This document shows, piece by piece, positions 16,845-25,572 of a stretch of DNA of 64,000 nucleotides (its first letter is position 1; each line of letters opens with the position of its first letter). A program made the position numbers and the translations under genes. The stretch is taken from positions 248,001-312,000 of the forward strand of contig NZ_JBDZDS010000001.1 of assembly GCF_040045035.1 (NCBI RefSeq), written 5' to 3'. The DNA comes from Pseudaminobacter sp040045035. GTDB taxonomy: Bacteria > Pseudomonadota > Alphaproteobacteria > Rhizobiales > Rhizobiaceae. A model generated the notes under the pieces. It was not told where the DNA came from, ran no database searches, and saw only the letters and a list, made by a program, of their open reading frames with translations.

Positions 16845-17702
16845 CTACCCCTGCGGTTCCACAATTTGCGCCAAGGCTGCGGCCAGCTGGCGGATCAGGG
16901 CTGGCGCGTCGCCGCGATGGTGGATCGCGATTTCCATCGTTTCGATCACCGGCAGGCCGCTTGCCGGTGTCAGGATGCAATGACTTGGCAGCGCCACGCG
17001 CAGGGGCAGCAGGCTGATGCCCAGGCCATCGGCGATTGCGCTCTGGATGCTGGCAAGGCTCGAACTGGTGTAGACGATATGCCAGCGCCGCCCCAACGCA
17101 TCGAGCGCGTTGGTCATATCCGCGCGATAGAGGCCCTGAGGCGGGAATGCGACCAGGGGCAGTGGATCGGCCTCGGACATGGGATGGGCCGCGCTCTCCA
17201 GCCAGCAAAGCGGCTCGGGCCAGCGCATCGCACCGCCCGAGGCCCCGCGCTTCTGCTTGACCATGACCAGGTCTAGCTCCCCAAGCTCATAGGAGCGCAG
17301 CAGGTCATTGCTGAGGCCGCTGGTGACCTCGAGCTTGATATTGGTGCGCTCGCGCAGGAACTCGGCCAGCACTGGGGTGAGCAGGGCGGAGGCAAAGTCC
17401 TCGGGCAGGCCGAGCCTTAGCGTGCGGCTCGCGGCGGTTCCCGACAGGGCGGCGGCCGCCTCGTCGTTGAGCGCCAGCATGCGCCGCGCATAGCCGAGAA
17501 GTCGTTCGCCCGCCTCGGTCGGCTGCACCTCGCGCCGGCTGCGGTCCAGCAGGCGCTGCCCGGTGGCTTCCTCGAGGCGCAGCACCTTCTGGCTCACCGT
17601 GGACTGGGTGGAATTCAACAGGCGGGACGCAGCTGTAAAACTCCGCGTATCAATCACCGCCACCAGGGCTCGAAGGAGGTCGAGATTGAAAGTGGTATTC
17701 AT
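16845..17702 (-). CDS. LysR-family transcriptional regulator
   Basis: The 285-residue protein has an N-terminal helix-turn-helix (DLLRALVAVIDTRSFTAASR and STQSTVSQKVLRLEEATGQRLL) and a C-terminal effector domain. ATG 17702 puts the domain at the usual distance from the N-terminus; ATG 17720 is a longer possibility. It is divergent from the deaminase/MFS pair at 17.8-19.5 kb, the standard layout for a LysR regulator and its target operon. The ligand is unknown; the neighbours suggest a purine, pyrimidine or small anion. Confidence 0.88.
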   Translation of the reverse strand: MNTTFNLDLLRALVAVIDTRSFTAASRLLNSTQSTVSQKVLRLEEATGQRLLDRSRREVQPTEAGERLLGYARRMLALNDEAAAALSGTAASRTLRLGLPEDFASALLTPVLAEFLRERTNIKLEVTSGLSNDLLRSYELGELDLVMVKQKRGASGGAMRWPEPLCWLESAAHPMSEADPLPLVAFPPQGLYRADMTNALDALGRRWHIVYTSSSLASIQSAIADGLGISLLPLRVALPSHCILTPASGLPVIETMEIAIHHRGDAPALIRQLAAALAQIVEPQG

Positions 17703-17781
17703 AATGTCACTAGTTAACATCAAGACATTTAATTTCCAAATGGTGCGCGGCGCGCCTAACTAGGATTCCGCAACGGGAAAC

Positions 17782-18264
17782 ATGACCATGACGAACGCCA
17801 ACCGATTTCTGGCCGAGGCAATCGCACTTGCATTCGACAATGTGCGGAAGGGCGGGCGGCCTTTCGGCGCCGTCGTGGTCAAGGACGGCCAGGTGATCGC
17901 GCGCGGCGTCAATCGTATGCTGGCAGACAGCGATCCCACTGCTCATGCCGAGATGCTGGCGTTGCGGGCGGCCGGCGCTGCACTGAAGTCGCCTCGTCTC
18001 GATGGGTGCGAGATATATGCCAGCGGCCAGCCTTGCCCGATGTGCCTTGCCGCTATCCGCATGTCCGGAATAGGCGACGTTACATTCGCCTATTCCAATC
18101 AGGATGCTGAGCCATTTGGCTTGTCGACGGCCGCCGTCGCCGTCGAACTGGCCAAGCCGCTCGACCAGCAAAGCGGCCTGAACATGTCATACTGCCCGCC
18201 GGAAACCCGAGATGAGGATCATCTTTACCGGGTATGGCAGGACCAAGCCGATTCCAAGGGCTAG
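17782..18264 (+). CDS. Cytidine/deoxycytidylate-deaminase-like protein (guanine deaminase type)
   Basis: The 160-residue enzyme has the zinc site of the deaminase superfamily: H55 and catalytic E57 in HAE, then C85 and C88 in PCPMC. The surrounding GGRPFGAVVVKDGQVI and ASGQPCPMCLAAIRMSG segments resemble bacterial guanine deaminases of the small CDA-fold type more than tRNA adenosine deaminases. The true substrate cannot be fixed by eye. It is followed 12 bases later by an MFS transporter gene, so the pair may import and deaminate a nucleobase-like compound under the adjacent LysR protein. Confidence 0.85.
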   Translation: MTMTNANRFLAEAIALAFDNVRKGGRPFGAVVVKDGQVIARGVNRMLADSDPTAHAEMLALRAAGAALKSPRLDGCEIYASGQPCPMCLAAIRMSGIGDVTFAYSNQDAEPFGLSTAAVAVELAKPLDQQSGLNMSYCPPETRDEDHLYRVWQDQADSKG

Positions 18265-18276
18265 GGCCTGCCGACA

Positions 18277-19521
18277 ATGAAATCAGCGCAAAGGGAACTG
18301 CCTAGCCAGGCCAGCCAATGGGCTCTGCTGGCTCTGGTGGTGCTCGTCGGTCTCAATCTTCGGCCCTTTCTGACCGGCCCAGGGCCGATGCTGGCGACTA
18401 TCAGGGCCGATACCGGACTGGGCTATGGCGGCATCGCGCTGCTGACGCTGCTGCCCATGCTGCTCATGGGCGTTGGCGCGTTTCTGTCCCCCGGCATCCA
18501 CGCGATCGTCGGCACGCGCCGGGGCATGCTCGCCGCCCTGGCGGTCCTCATGCTGGGTTCGTTGCTGAGGCTGGTCGTCCAAGGGGGGCTTTCGCTGATC
18601 CTGACGGCGGCCCTTTGCGGCGTCGGCGTTGCTTTTGTCCAGGCGGTCTTCCCTGGCATCATCAAGGCACGTTTCCCGACCAAAATGTCGTCGGTGACGG
18701 GGCTCTATTCGGCCATGATCATGGGCGGAGGCGCGCTCGGAGCGCAGTTGACCCCGCTCCTGTCCGGGCCGTCCGGCGAGTGGCGGACCGCGCTGGCCTG
18801 GCTAGCGCTACCGGCTGCCATTGCCCTTCTTGCTGCCCATCGCACCTTGGCCGACACGAAAGCATCGGCGCCCGATCGGTCGCTGACGGTCACCTTGCTG
18901 CGTCGTCCGCGCACCTGGCTGCTGATGGTTGGCTTTGGCCTCGTCAATGGGGGCTATTCATCGATGGTGGCTTGGCTGGCACCGTTTTATCAGGCCCAAG
19001 GTTGGGGCGTAGCCGAAAGCGGAAGCCTGGTGGCGGCAATGGCCATTGCTCAAGCCGTGTCTGCCCTGACGATACCGATGCTTGCGGCGCGCAGCCGGGA
19101 TCGTCGTCCGTGGCTATGGGCCACGCTGGTCTTGCAGGGGATCGGATTTTCCGGCCTGGCATTTTATCCGTCGGTGGCGCCGATCCTGTGGACTGTGATC
19201 TGCGGCGCCGGCCTGGGCGGATGCTTCGCTCTGTCGCTCGTCACAGCGCTCGATCATCTGCCGCGCCCGGAACAGGCAGGAGCGCTGGCGGCGCTGATGC
19301 AGGGAGGCGGATTCCTGATCGCTGCGTTGGCACCCTTGGCCACGGCCATGCTGCATGATTGGAGCGGCAGTTTCGCCACGGGCTGGACGATGCATCTGGC
19401 CTGTGTCGCCATCACGATTGCGCTCTATGTGCGGCTTGATCCGGCGCGCTACGTGCAGGCGATGGAGATGTCCGGACCTTTGGGCGGGAACAATACGCGC
19501 GAAGCAGCGAGCAACTGTTAA
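18277..19521 (+). CDS. MFS transporter, CynX/NimT type
   Basis: The 414-residue membrane protein has about twelve hydrophobic segments. The N-terminal LVGLNLRPFLTGPGPML block is typical of the CynX/NimT branch of the major facilitator superfamily (cyanate, 2-nitroimidazole and related small molecules). The substrate is not known. It lies 12 bases after the deaminase gene and is probably co-transcribed with it. The divergent LysR gene is the likely regulator. Confidence 0.85.
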   Translation: MKSAQRELPSQASQWALLALVVLVGLNLRPFLTGPGPMLATIRADTGLGYGGIALLTLLPMLLMGVGAFLSPGIHAIVGTRRGMLAALAVLMLGSLLRLVVQGGLSLILTAALCGVGVAFVQAVFPGIIKARFPTKMSSVTGLYSAMIMGGGALGAQLTPLLSGPSGEWRTALAWLALPAAIALLAAHRTLADTKASAPDRSLTVTLLRRPRTWLLMVGFGLVNGGYSSMVAWLAPFYQAQGWGVAESGSLVAAMAIAQAVSALTIPMLAARSRDRRPWLWATLVLQGIGFSGLAFYPSVAPILWTVICGAGLGGCFALSLVTALDHLPRPEQAGALAALMQGGGFLIAALAPLATAMLHDWSGSFATGWTMHLACVAITIALYVRLDPARYVQAMEMSGPLGGNNTREAASNC

Positions 19522-19654
19522 GGGCCTGGACCTTCGGCATGGCCGCGGCTTGAAATTCTCGTCAGGAAGTTTTGGCCGACAGAGGCAGTCGACCGAGCGC
19601 CGGGTTCAAGCCGGCCGCCCGCCTGACGCCGGCACTATGTTGCCCTGTCATCTC

Positions 19655-19978
19655 TCACGAGGCGAGCTTTACATGAGGTCGGGAGAACTTCTCCCGCGCC
19701 ATCAGGCAGTCATTGTCGCCGGGCATGCAGGCACGACAAACGTCGGGGCGGACTTCATAAATCGCGCATGAGGTCGATTTGCCCACCACGCCGACGAGCG
19801 CCGCGCAGCGCGCGCCATTGCAAAGCATGCCGCTTTCGTCGCCGGCGACATAATGGGCGGGGATGCGGTCAAGCTGAGCTTCGTCCTCGGTGGAAAACCG
19901 CGGCCACTCCGAGGAGTAGGAGCAACAGGCGCCGCAGGACTTGCAGTCGAAGTCTGCACCGGGAATTGGTACGGTCAT
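19655..19978 (-). CDS. YkgJ-family cysteine cluster protein
   Basis: The 107-residue protein has eight cysteines in the order CKSCGACC, CNGARC, SCAIYEVRPDVC and MPGDNDC, the pattern of the YkgJ/UPF0153 zinc- or iron-binding cluster. The function is not established. It lies 51 bases downstream of the small gene at 20030-20221 and may be the last gene of that minus-strand run. Confidence 0.85.
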   Translation of the reverse strand: MTVPIPGADFDCKSCGACCSYSSEWPRFSTEDEAQLDRIPAHYVAGDESGMLCNGARCAALVGVVGKSTSCAIYEVRPDVCRACMPGDNDCLMAREKFSRPHVKLAS

Positions 19979-20029
19979 GCGAGTTTCAAAGCCGATAGGC
20001 TTCTTGGAGGCGGGGTTTTCAAGAGAACG

Positions 20030-20221
20030 CTATCTCGACTTCCGCTTCCGCGTCGGCGCCTCGGGGGCGGAGTTGAAAAGGTCGGTTCCGACGGTCGCCG
20101 GCGTCTCGCCCAAGTCGTTCGGAGCGGTGGCCTCGCGATCATTGCTGCGCTTGTCAGGCGCCTTGGCCTTGACGATCGCTGCGCCCTTCTCTTGATCTTT
20201 CGCGGCAAATTTGATGGCCAT
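20030..20221 (-). CDS. Small hypothetical protein, 63 residues
   Basis: The product is short, charged and Lys/Asp/Ala-rich (N-terminus MAIKFAAKDQEKGAAIVKAK), with no membrane segment or known domain. A GGAGGAAG ribosome site lies 5 to 12 bases before the ATG, and the gene starts only 16 bases after the stop of the 125-residue gene, supporting it as a real member of an operon. The function is unknown. Confidence 0.6.
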   Translation of the reverse strand: MAIKFAAKDQEKGAAIVKAKAPDKRSNDREATAPNDLGETPATVGTDLFNSAPEAPTRKRKSR

Positions 20222-20237
20222 CGAGGCTTCCTCCGCG

Positions 20238-20615
20238 TCAGCTGGCCCGGCTGCGAAGCCGACCGATCAAGGCCGAAACGGCAGTGATGTTCATCTCTTC
20301 GGAGGACCAGTTCCTGGCCTCCTCGATATGTTTGGGGGCGAGCTCGCGATGCGTGCTGCCACTATAGGCAGCATCCGGATGGATGGATTTCTGGCCTGAC
20401 TTGAGGTCTTCGGTAATGTATTCGATCAGGTAGTTCGGACATTCGGCCCGTCCGAGTACGCCAATGCGCACCTGCGCATCGCCATGGGCGCGGCGACAGC
20501 GCTCCAGTTTTTCAAGGATGCGCCTGACGTACTCGATCGGATGATCGAGGTTCTCCACCACATCGGCTATGGTGGCGTCCCCGGGAGTTTTCACTAGAAC
20601 TGCTCGTCTTGCCAT
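20238..20615 (-). CDS. Hypothetical protein, 125 residues
   Basis: The soluble protein begins MARRAVLVKTPGDATIADVV. It has an amphipathic helical region around residues 20-45, a cysteine pair (C39 and C59) and a charged C-terminus. I do not recognise the family. Its start overlaps the stop of the upstream 75-residue gene (TGATG), so the two are translationally coupled. The role of the group is unknown. Confidence 0.7.
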   Translation of the reverse strand: MARRAVLVKTPGDATIADVVENLDHPIEYVRRILEKLERCRRAHGDAQVRIGVLGRAECPNYLIEYITEDLKSGQKSIHPDAAYSGSTHRELAPKHIEEARNWSSEEMNITAVSALIGRLRSRAS

Positions 20616-20842
20616 CAGTTCTTGGCCGTCCGTTTGGAAGTGCGGGGCGCTGTTCCAGCAAGCATCTCTTCTGCTTCCTTCTGGAGGCGCATTTCCTTCA
20701 ATCGCGCAGTCTTCGCGTCGCGTTCTCTGGCAATCGCCTCACTCTCTTCAACGATGCGATTGCGGGCGAGGGACTGAGTCTGCGTCTTGCCGAAATTGAG
20801 TTCGGCCCGTTCGCGTGCGCTCTGAGGATCTCGAGACATCAT
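20615..20842 (-). CDS. Small charged hypothetical protein, 75 residues
   Basis: The product is almost all charged and helical (RDPQSARERAELNFGK, then RNRIVEESEAIARERDAKTARLKEMRLQKEAEEML), which suggests a coiled coil or intrinsically extended helix. AAGGAGA lies just before two tandem ATG codons (20842 and 20839). It is the first gene of the small-gene run and follows the terminator of cspA. The function is unknown. Confidence 0.7.
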   Translation of the reverse strand: MMSRDPQSARERAELNFGKTQTQSLARNRIVEESEAIARERDAKTARLKEMRLQKEAEEMLAGTAPRTSKRTAKN

Positions 20843-20872
20843 CTATCTCCTTTTTCAGCAAGCCATCCAAAC

Positions 20873-20898
20873 AAAAAAGGCCAGGCATTCGCCTGACC
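20873..20898 (-). terminator. Intrinsic terminator of cspA
   Basis: On the minus strand: GGTCAGGC, loop GAAT, GCCTGGCC, then six T residues. One G-U pair is present in the stem. It lies 67 bases after the cspA stop. Confidence 0.85.
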
Positions 20899-20964
20899 CT
20901 TCCTTGTCATCCGTTCAGCCACTGGTGCCAGTACATCCGTGGTCACCGGCCGAATGGACGATAA

Positions 20965-21174
20965 TTATTCGGCCTGAAGCTTGTCGGCCGACATCTTGCC
21001 CGACTTGTTGTCGCGGACCATCTCGTAGCTGAGCTTCTGGCCTTCGGCGATAGTGCGCAGGCCGGCGCGCTCGACGGCGGAGATGTGGACGAAAACGTCC
21101 TGGCCGCCATTGTCAGGCTGGATGAAGCCGAAGCCCTTGGTGGCGTTGAACCATTTAACTGTGCCGGTGTTCAT
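20965..21174 (-). CDS. cspA: Cold-shock protein (CspA family)
   Basis: The 69-residue nucleic-acid-binding protein is a single cold-shock domain with RNP1 (KGFGFIQ) and RNP2 (VFVHIS). The start MNTGTVKWFN at 21174 is the family standard; an earlier codon at 21195 adds unlikely residues. The upstream ~270 bases (21175-21448) hold no gene and probably include a long, AT-richer leader, as is usual for csp genes. Confidence 0.97.
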   Translation of the reverse strand: MNTGTVKWFNATKGFGFIQPDNGGQDVFVHISAVERAGLRTIAEGQKLSYEMVRDNKSGKMSADKLQAE

Positions 21175-21448
21175 GACGAACCCTTTCTTTAGCATATGAA
21201 GTCCCCCGCGCGTTTGCGCGGTGGCAGTCGGGTCGATTTTTGAAGGGAGGTTCGTCGAGGAGGCGCCAAGAGCGCGCAGAACAAATCAGACAAGCAAACA
21301 TCGATTGGACCTCTATACGTCATCGTCGAATGCATGTCAACTTTTGGTTTTGGGTTCCTGTTTTAATCGCCGATTGGTTGTCTAGAGGGGCAGGACCCGG
21401 CAATCGCTATCTGCTTCCTCTGGCTGAAGGAATTGGTCGGCTTAGGAT

Positions 21449-22384
21449 CTAGATGCGTCGAGGCCGCCCCGGCTCGCCCAAGGCACACTCGAGGTTGTCT
21501 CTGTCCCACTTCCCCAGACGGGCGGCGGCGCGATAGGTGCTTTCCAGGAAGGCCATCAATGTCGCTCTCGGGTCGTTTGCGAGCCGTACGGCATCGTAAG
21601 GCAGCAGGAATTCGCCCAGCGTCTTGTCGAAGTAGGCAGTCTCGGGCGCCACTTCTGCGTCCTCGTAACCGGCCGGAGCCGGATATGCGTAGGAGTAAAA
21701 GGCCGGGAAATCGATCGGACCGCCGCCCGGCCAGAAGCCGGCCGAGGAGACTTCGTGGCTGTAGGCCTCCTGGGTGACCTTGTCAGGCAAGCCCGGAATA
21801 CCTCCGGGATGCAGGGGCGCGCGGCGGCCGGAGAAGCGCGTCACGGCAAGGTCGAAGCTCCCCCAGAAAAGATGAACCGGGCTGACCTTGCCCAGGAAGG
21901 AAGTGCGGAATTCATAGAGCACCTCCGACACCAGGACGCAGGCTCTGAAGAAGCGGACCACGGCATCGCCATCGTAGGGCCGGACCTTCAAATCGGCCTC
22001 GAACGGAATCGCATCAGGGATTTCGTTCGGGCGACCATCCAGCTCAGCTGTTCCACCGAGAAACCGGATGAGTTCCAGCAGACGCGAATGGAAGTCGGCG
22101 ACGGACATCGGCTGCAGGGGGAAGGCTGCTTTCCGTCCGTCGGTGGTCTCCCCGACAAGCTGGTGAGCGAGGAAATCGAAGCGCAATTCTACGCCACCGG
22201 GCCGATCCGGCACCAGTCCGGTCGTCAAGCCGCGGGCGTTCAGATAGAAGGTGGCGTGCCAGGAATGGTTCACCCATGGCGTGCGGGCCAGCCGATACTT
22301 GCCGACGATCTGGGTATAGAGGTGGAGCGCGCTACAGGTGTCGCGCCAGGGAAGGTAGGGTATCGCGGGCCACTCTTGGTGCAT
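21449..22384 (-). CDS. DUF5996 family protein
   Basis: The 311-residue protein carries the N-terminal family hallmark (WPAIPYLPWRDTCSALHLYTQIVGK, then WVNHSWHATFYLNARGLTT). The C-terminal part has the HEVSSAGFWPGGG and FYSYAYPAP segments. Its biochemical role is unknown. ATG 22384 is preferred; an in-frame GTG at 22396 is possible. It is preceded by a gene-free stretch and stands alone on the minus strand. Confidence 0.88.
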   Translation of the reverse strand: MHQEWPAIPYLPWRDTCSALHLYTQIVGKYRLARTPWVNHSWHATFYLNARGLTTGLVPDRPGGVELRFDFLAHQLVGETTDGRKAAFPLQPMSVADFHSRLLELIRFLGGTAELDGRPNEIPDAIPFEADLKVRPYDGDAVVRFFRACVLVSEVLYEFRTSFLGKVSPVHLFWGSFDLAVTRFSGRRAPLHPGGIPGLPDKVTQEAYSHEVSSAGFWPGGGPIDFPAFYSYAYPAPAGYEDAEVAPETAYFDKTLGEFLLPYDAVRLANDPRATLMAFLESTYRAAARLGKWDRDNLECALGEPGRPRRI

Positions 22385-22793
22385 GCGTTTATCCACCCTG
22401 CAAGTCAGCGATTACGATAGTGCGGTGAGCGCCGCCCTCAAGGAGGCGAGATGCGGATGCCATGTTTGCGGGGTAGTCCCGCCGACGCAAGGGGCTTCGT
22501 CATGGACGCGACCCAGCACGGGATCTTCGCAAGCTTGGGCATTCACTTCTAACGCATAGTCTTTGGCATTGCGCGTTCGCGACCGGGAGGCGACCACGCT
22601 CGCGGTTCGCGAGCGGCGCGTTGACTGCCGCCGCCTAGACTTTTGCCCTCCTTACAATATCTGCCTCTTGTGGAGGCGATAGAATTGCGACGCTGCCCTT
22701 CAAACGAAGCTTGACGGGCGGCCGGATTCTCCGTCGCACGCGAACTGTGGAGCGGCGGCTTGGCGCCAGGCATCGGCCACGGAGCGGATTTTC
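22385..22793. other. Intergenic region before the efflux operon
   Basis: About 400 bases without a supported gene. It holds a small perfect hairpin (CGCTCGC-GGTTC-GCGAGCG at 22597-22615) without a T tract. The right part must contain the promoter of the efflux operon. No TetR- or MarR-type regulator gene is adjacent. Confidence 0.5.
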
Positions 22794-23972
22794 ATGTCCG
22801 ACAGCACGATCGATCTTGATGTCGCCGAAAAGCCGCGTGCCGAACAGAGCAACCAGCAACCGGAGCCCGACAAGACGCCGCCGCAGGATGATGGTGCCGC
22901 GACTGGGGACGATGCGGAGGGTGTGGCAAGGCGCAAGCGGCGGCGCCCCTGGGTCTTCACCATAGGTCTGATCGTTCTGGCGCTGTTGGCTGCGGGCGGC
23001 TACTACTATTACCTGTCGACCTGGAACGTCGAGAGCACCGACGACGCCTATACGGACGGCCGCGTCGTTTCCATCGCGCCGCAGGTCTCGGGCGTGGTCG
23101 TGTCGCTGGACGTCACCGACAATCAGTTCGTGAATGCGGGCGACCCGCTCATTCACATCGATCCGCGCCAATATGAGAATGACCGCGAGCTGGCCGAAGG
23201 CGCGCTGGTAACCGCGAAAGCACAACATCAAGGCCAGCAACTCGGGGCCGAGATCGCCCGCAAGAATTTTCCTGCTCTGCTCGACCAGGCCAAGGCGCAG
23301 CTGGCAAGCGCCGACGCAGCACTCGCCAAGGCGCAGGCCGACTTCAACCGCCAGGCCAGCCTGTCCAAACAGGCCACCTCCCAGCAGGAGGTGGATGCGG
23401 CCAAGGCGGCGTTGAAGCAGGCGCAAGCGCAGGTCGCCCTCTCCAACGCTCAGGTAATCCAAAACTCTCCCGTTACACAGCGCATCGGTGAGACGGATGC
23501 GCAGGTCGGGCAGCTTCAGGGGCAGGTCGAGCAGGCGCAGGCGCGCCTCGATCAGGCCAACCTCAACCTGTCCTGGACGGTCGTCAATGCGCCGCAAAGT
23601 GGCTGGGTGACCAAGCGCAATGTGGAAAAGGGCAACTTCGTCGCCGCCGGCCAGCAGATCATGTCCATCGTCACCCCCGATGTCTGGATCACGGCCAACT
23701 TCAAGGAATCCCAACTGGCCGACATGCGCCCGGGGCAAAAGGTGCAGATCAGCGTGGACGCCTATCCCTTGCTCGACCTGCGCGGCCATGTCGACAGCAT
23801 CCAGCTCGGCTCCGGCTCTAAGTTCACGGCCTTCCCGCCGGAGAACGCCACCGGCAATTTCGTCAAAGTGGTGCAGCGCGTGCCGGTCAAGATCGTCATC
23901 GACAGCGGTCTCGATCCCAAGGTGCCGCTGCCGCTCGGCATCTCGGTTATTCCGACGGTTACGGTGAGATGA
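22794..23972 (+). CDS. EmrA/HlyD-type membrane fusion protein
   Basis: The 392-residue periplasmic adaptor has one N-terminal membrane segment (~residues 55-75, preceded by RRKRRRPW). A biotinyl-lipoyl-like domain, a long coiled coil rich in Ala and Gln (~130-250) and a beta-barrel domain follow. STDDAYTDGRVVSIAPQVSGVV is typical of the EmrA branch. It links the inner-membrane MFS pump to the outer-membrane channel encoded downstream. Its stop overlaps the start of the pump gene (ATGA). Confidence 0.93.
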   Translation: MSDSTIDLDVAEKPRAEQSNQQPEPDKTPPQDDGAATGDDAEGVARRKRRRPWVFTIGLIVLALLAAGGYYYYLSTWNVESTDDAYTDGRVVSIAPQVSGVVVSLDVTDNQFVNAGDPLIHIDPRQYENDRELAEGALVTAKAQHQGQQLGAEIARKNFPALLDQAKAQLASADAALAKAQADFNRQASLSKQATSQQEVDAAKAALKQAQAQVALSNAQVIQNSPVTQRIGETDAQVGQLQGQVEQAQARLDQANLNLSWTVVNAPQSGWVTKRNVEKGNFVAAGQQIMSIVTPDVWITANFKESQLADMRPGQKVQISVDAYPLLDLRGHVDSIQLGSGSKFTAFPPENATGNFVKVVQRVPVKIVIDSGLDPKVPLPLGISVIPTVTVR

Positions 23973-25561
23973 GCAGCGCCGAGGCCACCTTGCCCGCAGC
24001 CGGCGCGGCCTGGAAGCCTCGCTCCAATCCGTGGCTGGTCGCCATCGTCGTCACCATCGCCGCCTTCATGGAAGTGCTCGACACGACGATCGTCAATGTC
24101 GCCCTGCCGCACATCGCCGGCAGTCTGTCGTCGAGCAGCGACGAAGCAACCTGGGCGCTGACCTCCTATCTCGTCGCCAACGGCATCGTGCTGACGATTT
24201 CGGGCTGGCTCAGCGACTTGTTCGGCCGCAAGCGCTACTTCCTGATCTGCATATCGATGTTCACGGTCACATCGTTCCTGTGCGGCATTGCCGGCAGCCT
24301 GCCGCAGCTCATCATCTTCCGCCTCGCCCAGGGTTTCTTCGGCGGCGGCCTGCAGCCCACCCAGCAGGCGATCATCCTCGACTCGTTTCCGCCGGAGAAG
24401 CGGGGAGCCGCCTTCGGCGTGGCGGCGATCGCCATCGTCGTTGCCCCGGTGCTGGGCCCCACGCTCGGTGGCTACATCACCGACGTGGTGTCGTGGCGCT
24501 GGGTATTCTTCCTCAACGTGCCGGTCGGCATCGTGGCCGTGTTCTTCGTGTCGATTCTGGTCGAGGACCCGCCCTGGGTGGCGGATGTGAAGCCGCGCCG
24601 CGTCGACTATATCGGCCTGATCCTCATCGTTATCGGTCTCGGTTGCCTGCAGATCATGATGGACCGTGGCGAGGACGAAGGCTGGTTCGACTCGAACTTC
24701 ATCAAGCTGATGGCCCTGCTCGCCTTCATGGGCATCTTGAGCGCCATCGGCTGGCTGCTGATCGCTCCCCACCCCATCGTCCGGCTCTCGGTATTCAAGG
24801 ATCGCAACTTCGCCGCCGGCTGTGTGATGATCGGGGCAACGGGTGCGCTGCTTTACGCGAGCGCGGTGCTGATACCCCAGCTTGCCCAGCAGACCCTCAA
24901 CTACACGGCCACATGGGCCGGCCTCGTGCTTTCACCCGGAGGCGTGGCCGTCATCCTGCTGATCCCGGTGATCGGCCGGCTGATGAACATGATCCAGACG
25001 CGCTACGTCATCGCCATCGGCTTCACGGTCATGGGGGTTGCGCTCTACTATACGAGCGGCCTCGCGCCCAACATCGATTTCCGCACGCTGGTGATCATGC
25101 GGGTGTTCCAATCGGCCGCGCTCGCCTTCCTGTTCGTGCCGATCAGCACGATCACCTACCAGACGCTGCCGCGGGAGCTACGAGGCGACGGCGCGGCACT
25201 CTTCTCCATGTTCCGCAACGTGTTCGGTTCCATAGGCATTTCGCTTGCGACAGCCGAGGTCACGCAACGAACGCAGATAAACCAGACGTACCTGTCGCAA
25301 TGGGCGACCACGAGCCACCAGCCATTCCAGGATCTGATCGAGACATACGAACAGGCGCTTCGAGCCATGGGCAAGGTGGGCACTGTGGCTCACGACATGG
25401 CGGTCGGGCACGTTTATCAACAGTTCCGTATACAGGCAGTTGTACTGGCCTATTCCAACGTGTTCTTCTACTGCGCGATAGTTGCATTCATCACGATTCC
25501 ATTCTGCTTTCTTCTGTCGCCGGGCAAAGCCGGAGAAGGAGCTCCTGGCGGAATGCATTGA
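23969..25561 (+). CDS. DHA2-family MFS drug-efflux pump (EmrB-like)
   Basis: The 530-residue inner-membrane protein has about fourteen hydrophobic segments. It shows the DHA2 motifs FMEVLDTTIVNVALPHIAGSL (near the N-terminus) and GWLSDLFGRKRYF. It expels hydrophobic compounds by proton antiport together with the fusion protein and the outer-membrane channel of the same operon. The start at 23969 overlaps the upstream stop. Substrates cannot be deduced. Confidence 0.93.
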   Translation: MSSAEATLPAAGAAWKPRSNPWLVAIVVTIAAFMEVLDTTIVNVALPHIAGSLSSSSDEATWALTSYLVANGIVLTISGWLSDLFGRKRYFLICISMFTVTSFLCGIAGSLPQLIIFRLAQGFFGGGLQPTQQAIILDSFPPEKRGAAFGVAAIAIVVAPVLGPTLGGYITDVVSWRWVFFLNVPVGIVAVFFVSILVEDPPWVADVKPRRVDYIGLILIVIGLGCLQIMMDRGEDEGWFDSNFIKLMALLAFMGILSAIGWLLIAPHPIVRLSVFKDRNFAAGCVMIGATGALLYASAVLIPQLAQQTLNYTATWAGLVLSPGGVAVILLIPVIGRLMNMIQTRYVIAIGFTVMGVALYYTSGLAPNIDFRTLVIMRVFQSAALAFLFVPISTITYQTLPRELRGDGAALFSMFRNVFGSIGISLATAEVTQRTQINQTYLSQWATTSHQPFQDLIETYEQALRAMGKVGTVAHDMAVGHVYQQFRIQAVVLAYSNVFFYCAIVAFITIPFCFLLSPGKAGEGAPGGMH

Positions 25562-25572
25562 CGGGGGGCGGA

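Noticed and set aside
22412..22597. 61-codon minus-strand frame before the efflux operon
   Set aside because: No ribosome site or family resemblance; the region also contains a hairpin.
24031..25572. Long upstream extension of the outer-membrane efflux gene through the MFS gene
   Set aside because: The extension is in a different frame inside a strongly recognised pump gene; the lipoprotein signal and ribosome site fix the start at 25573.
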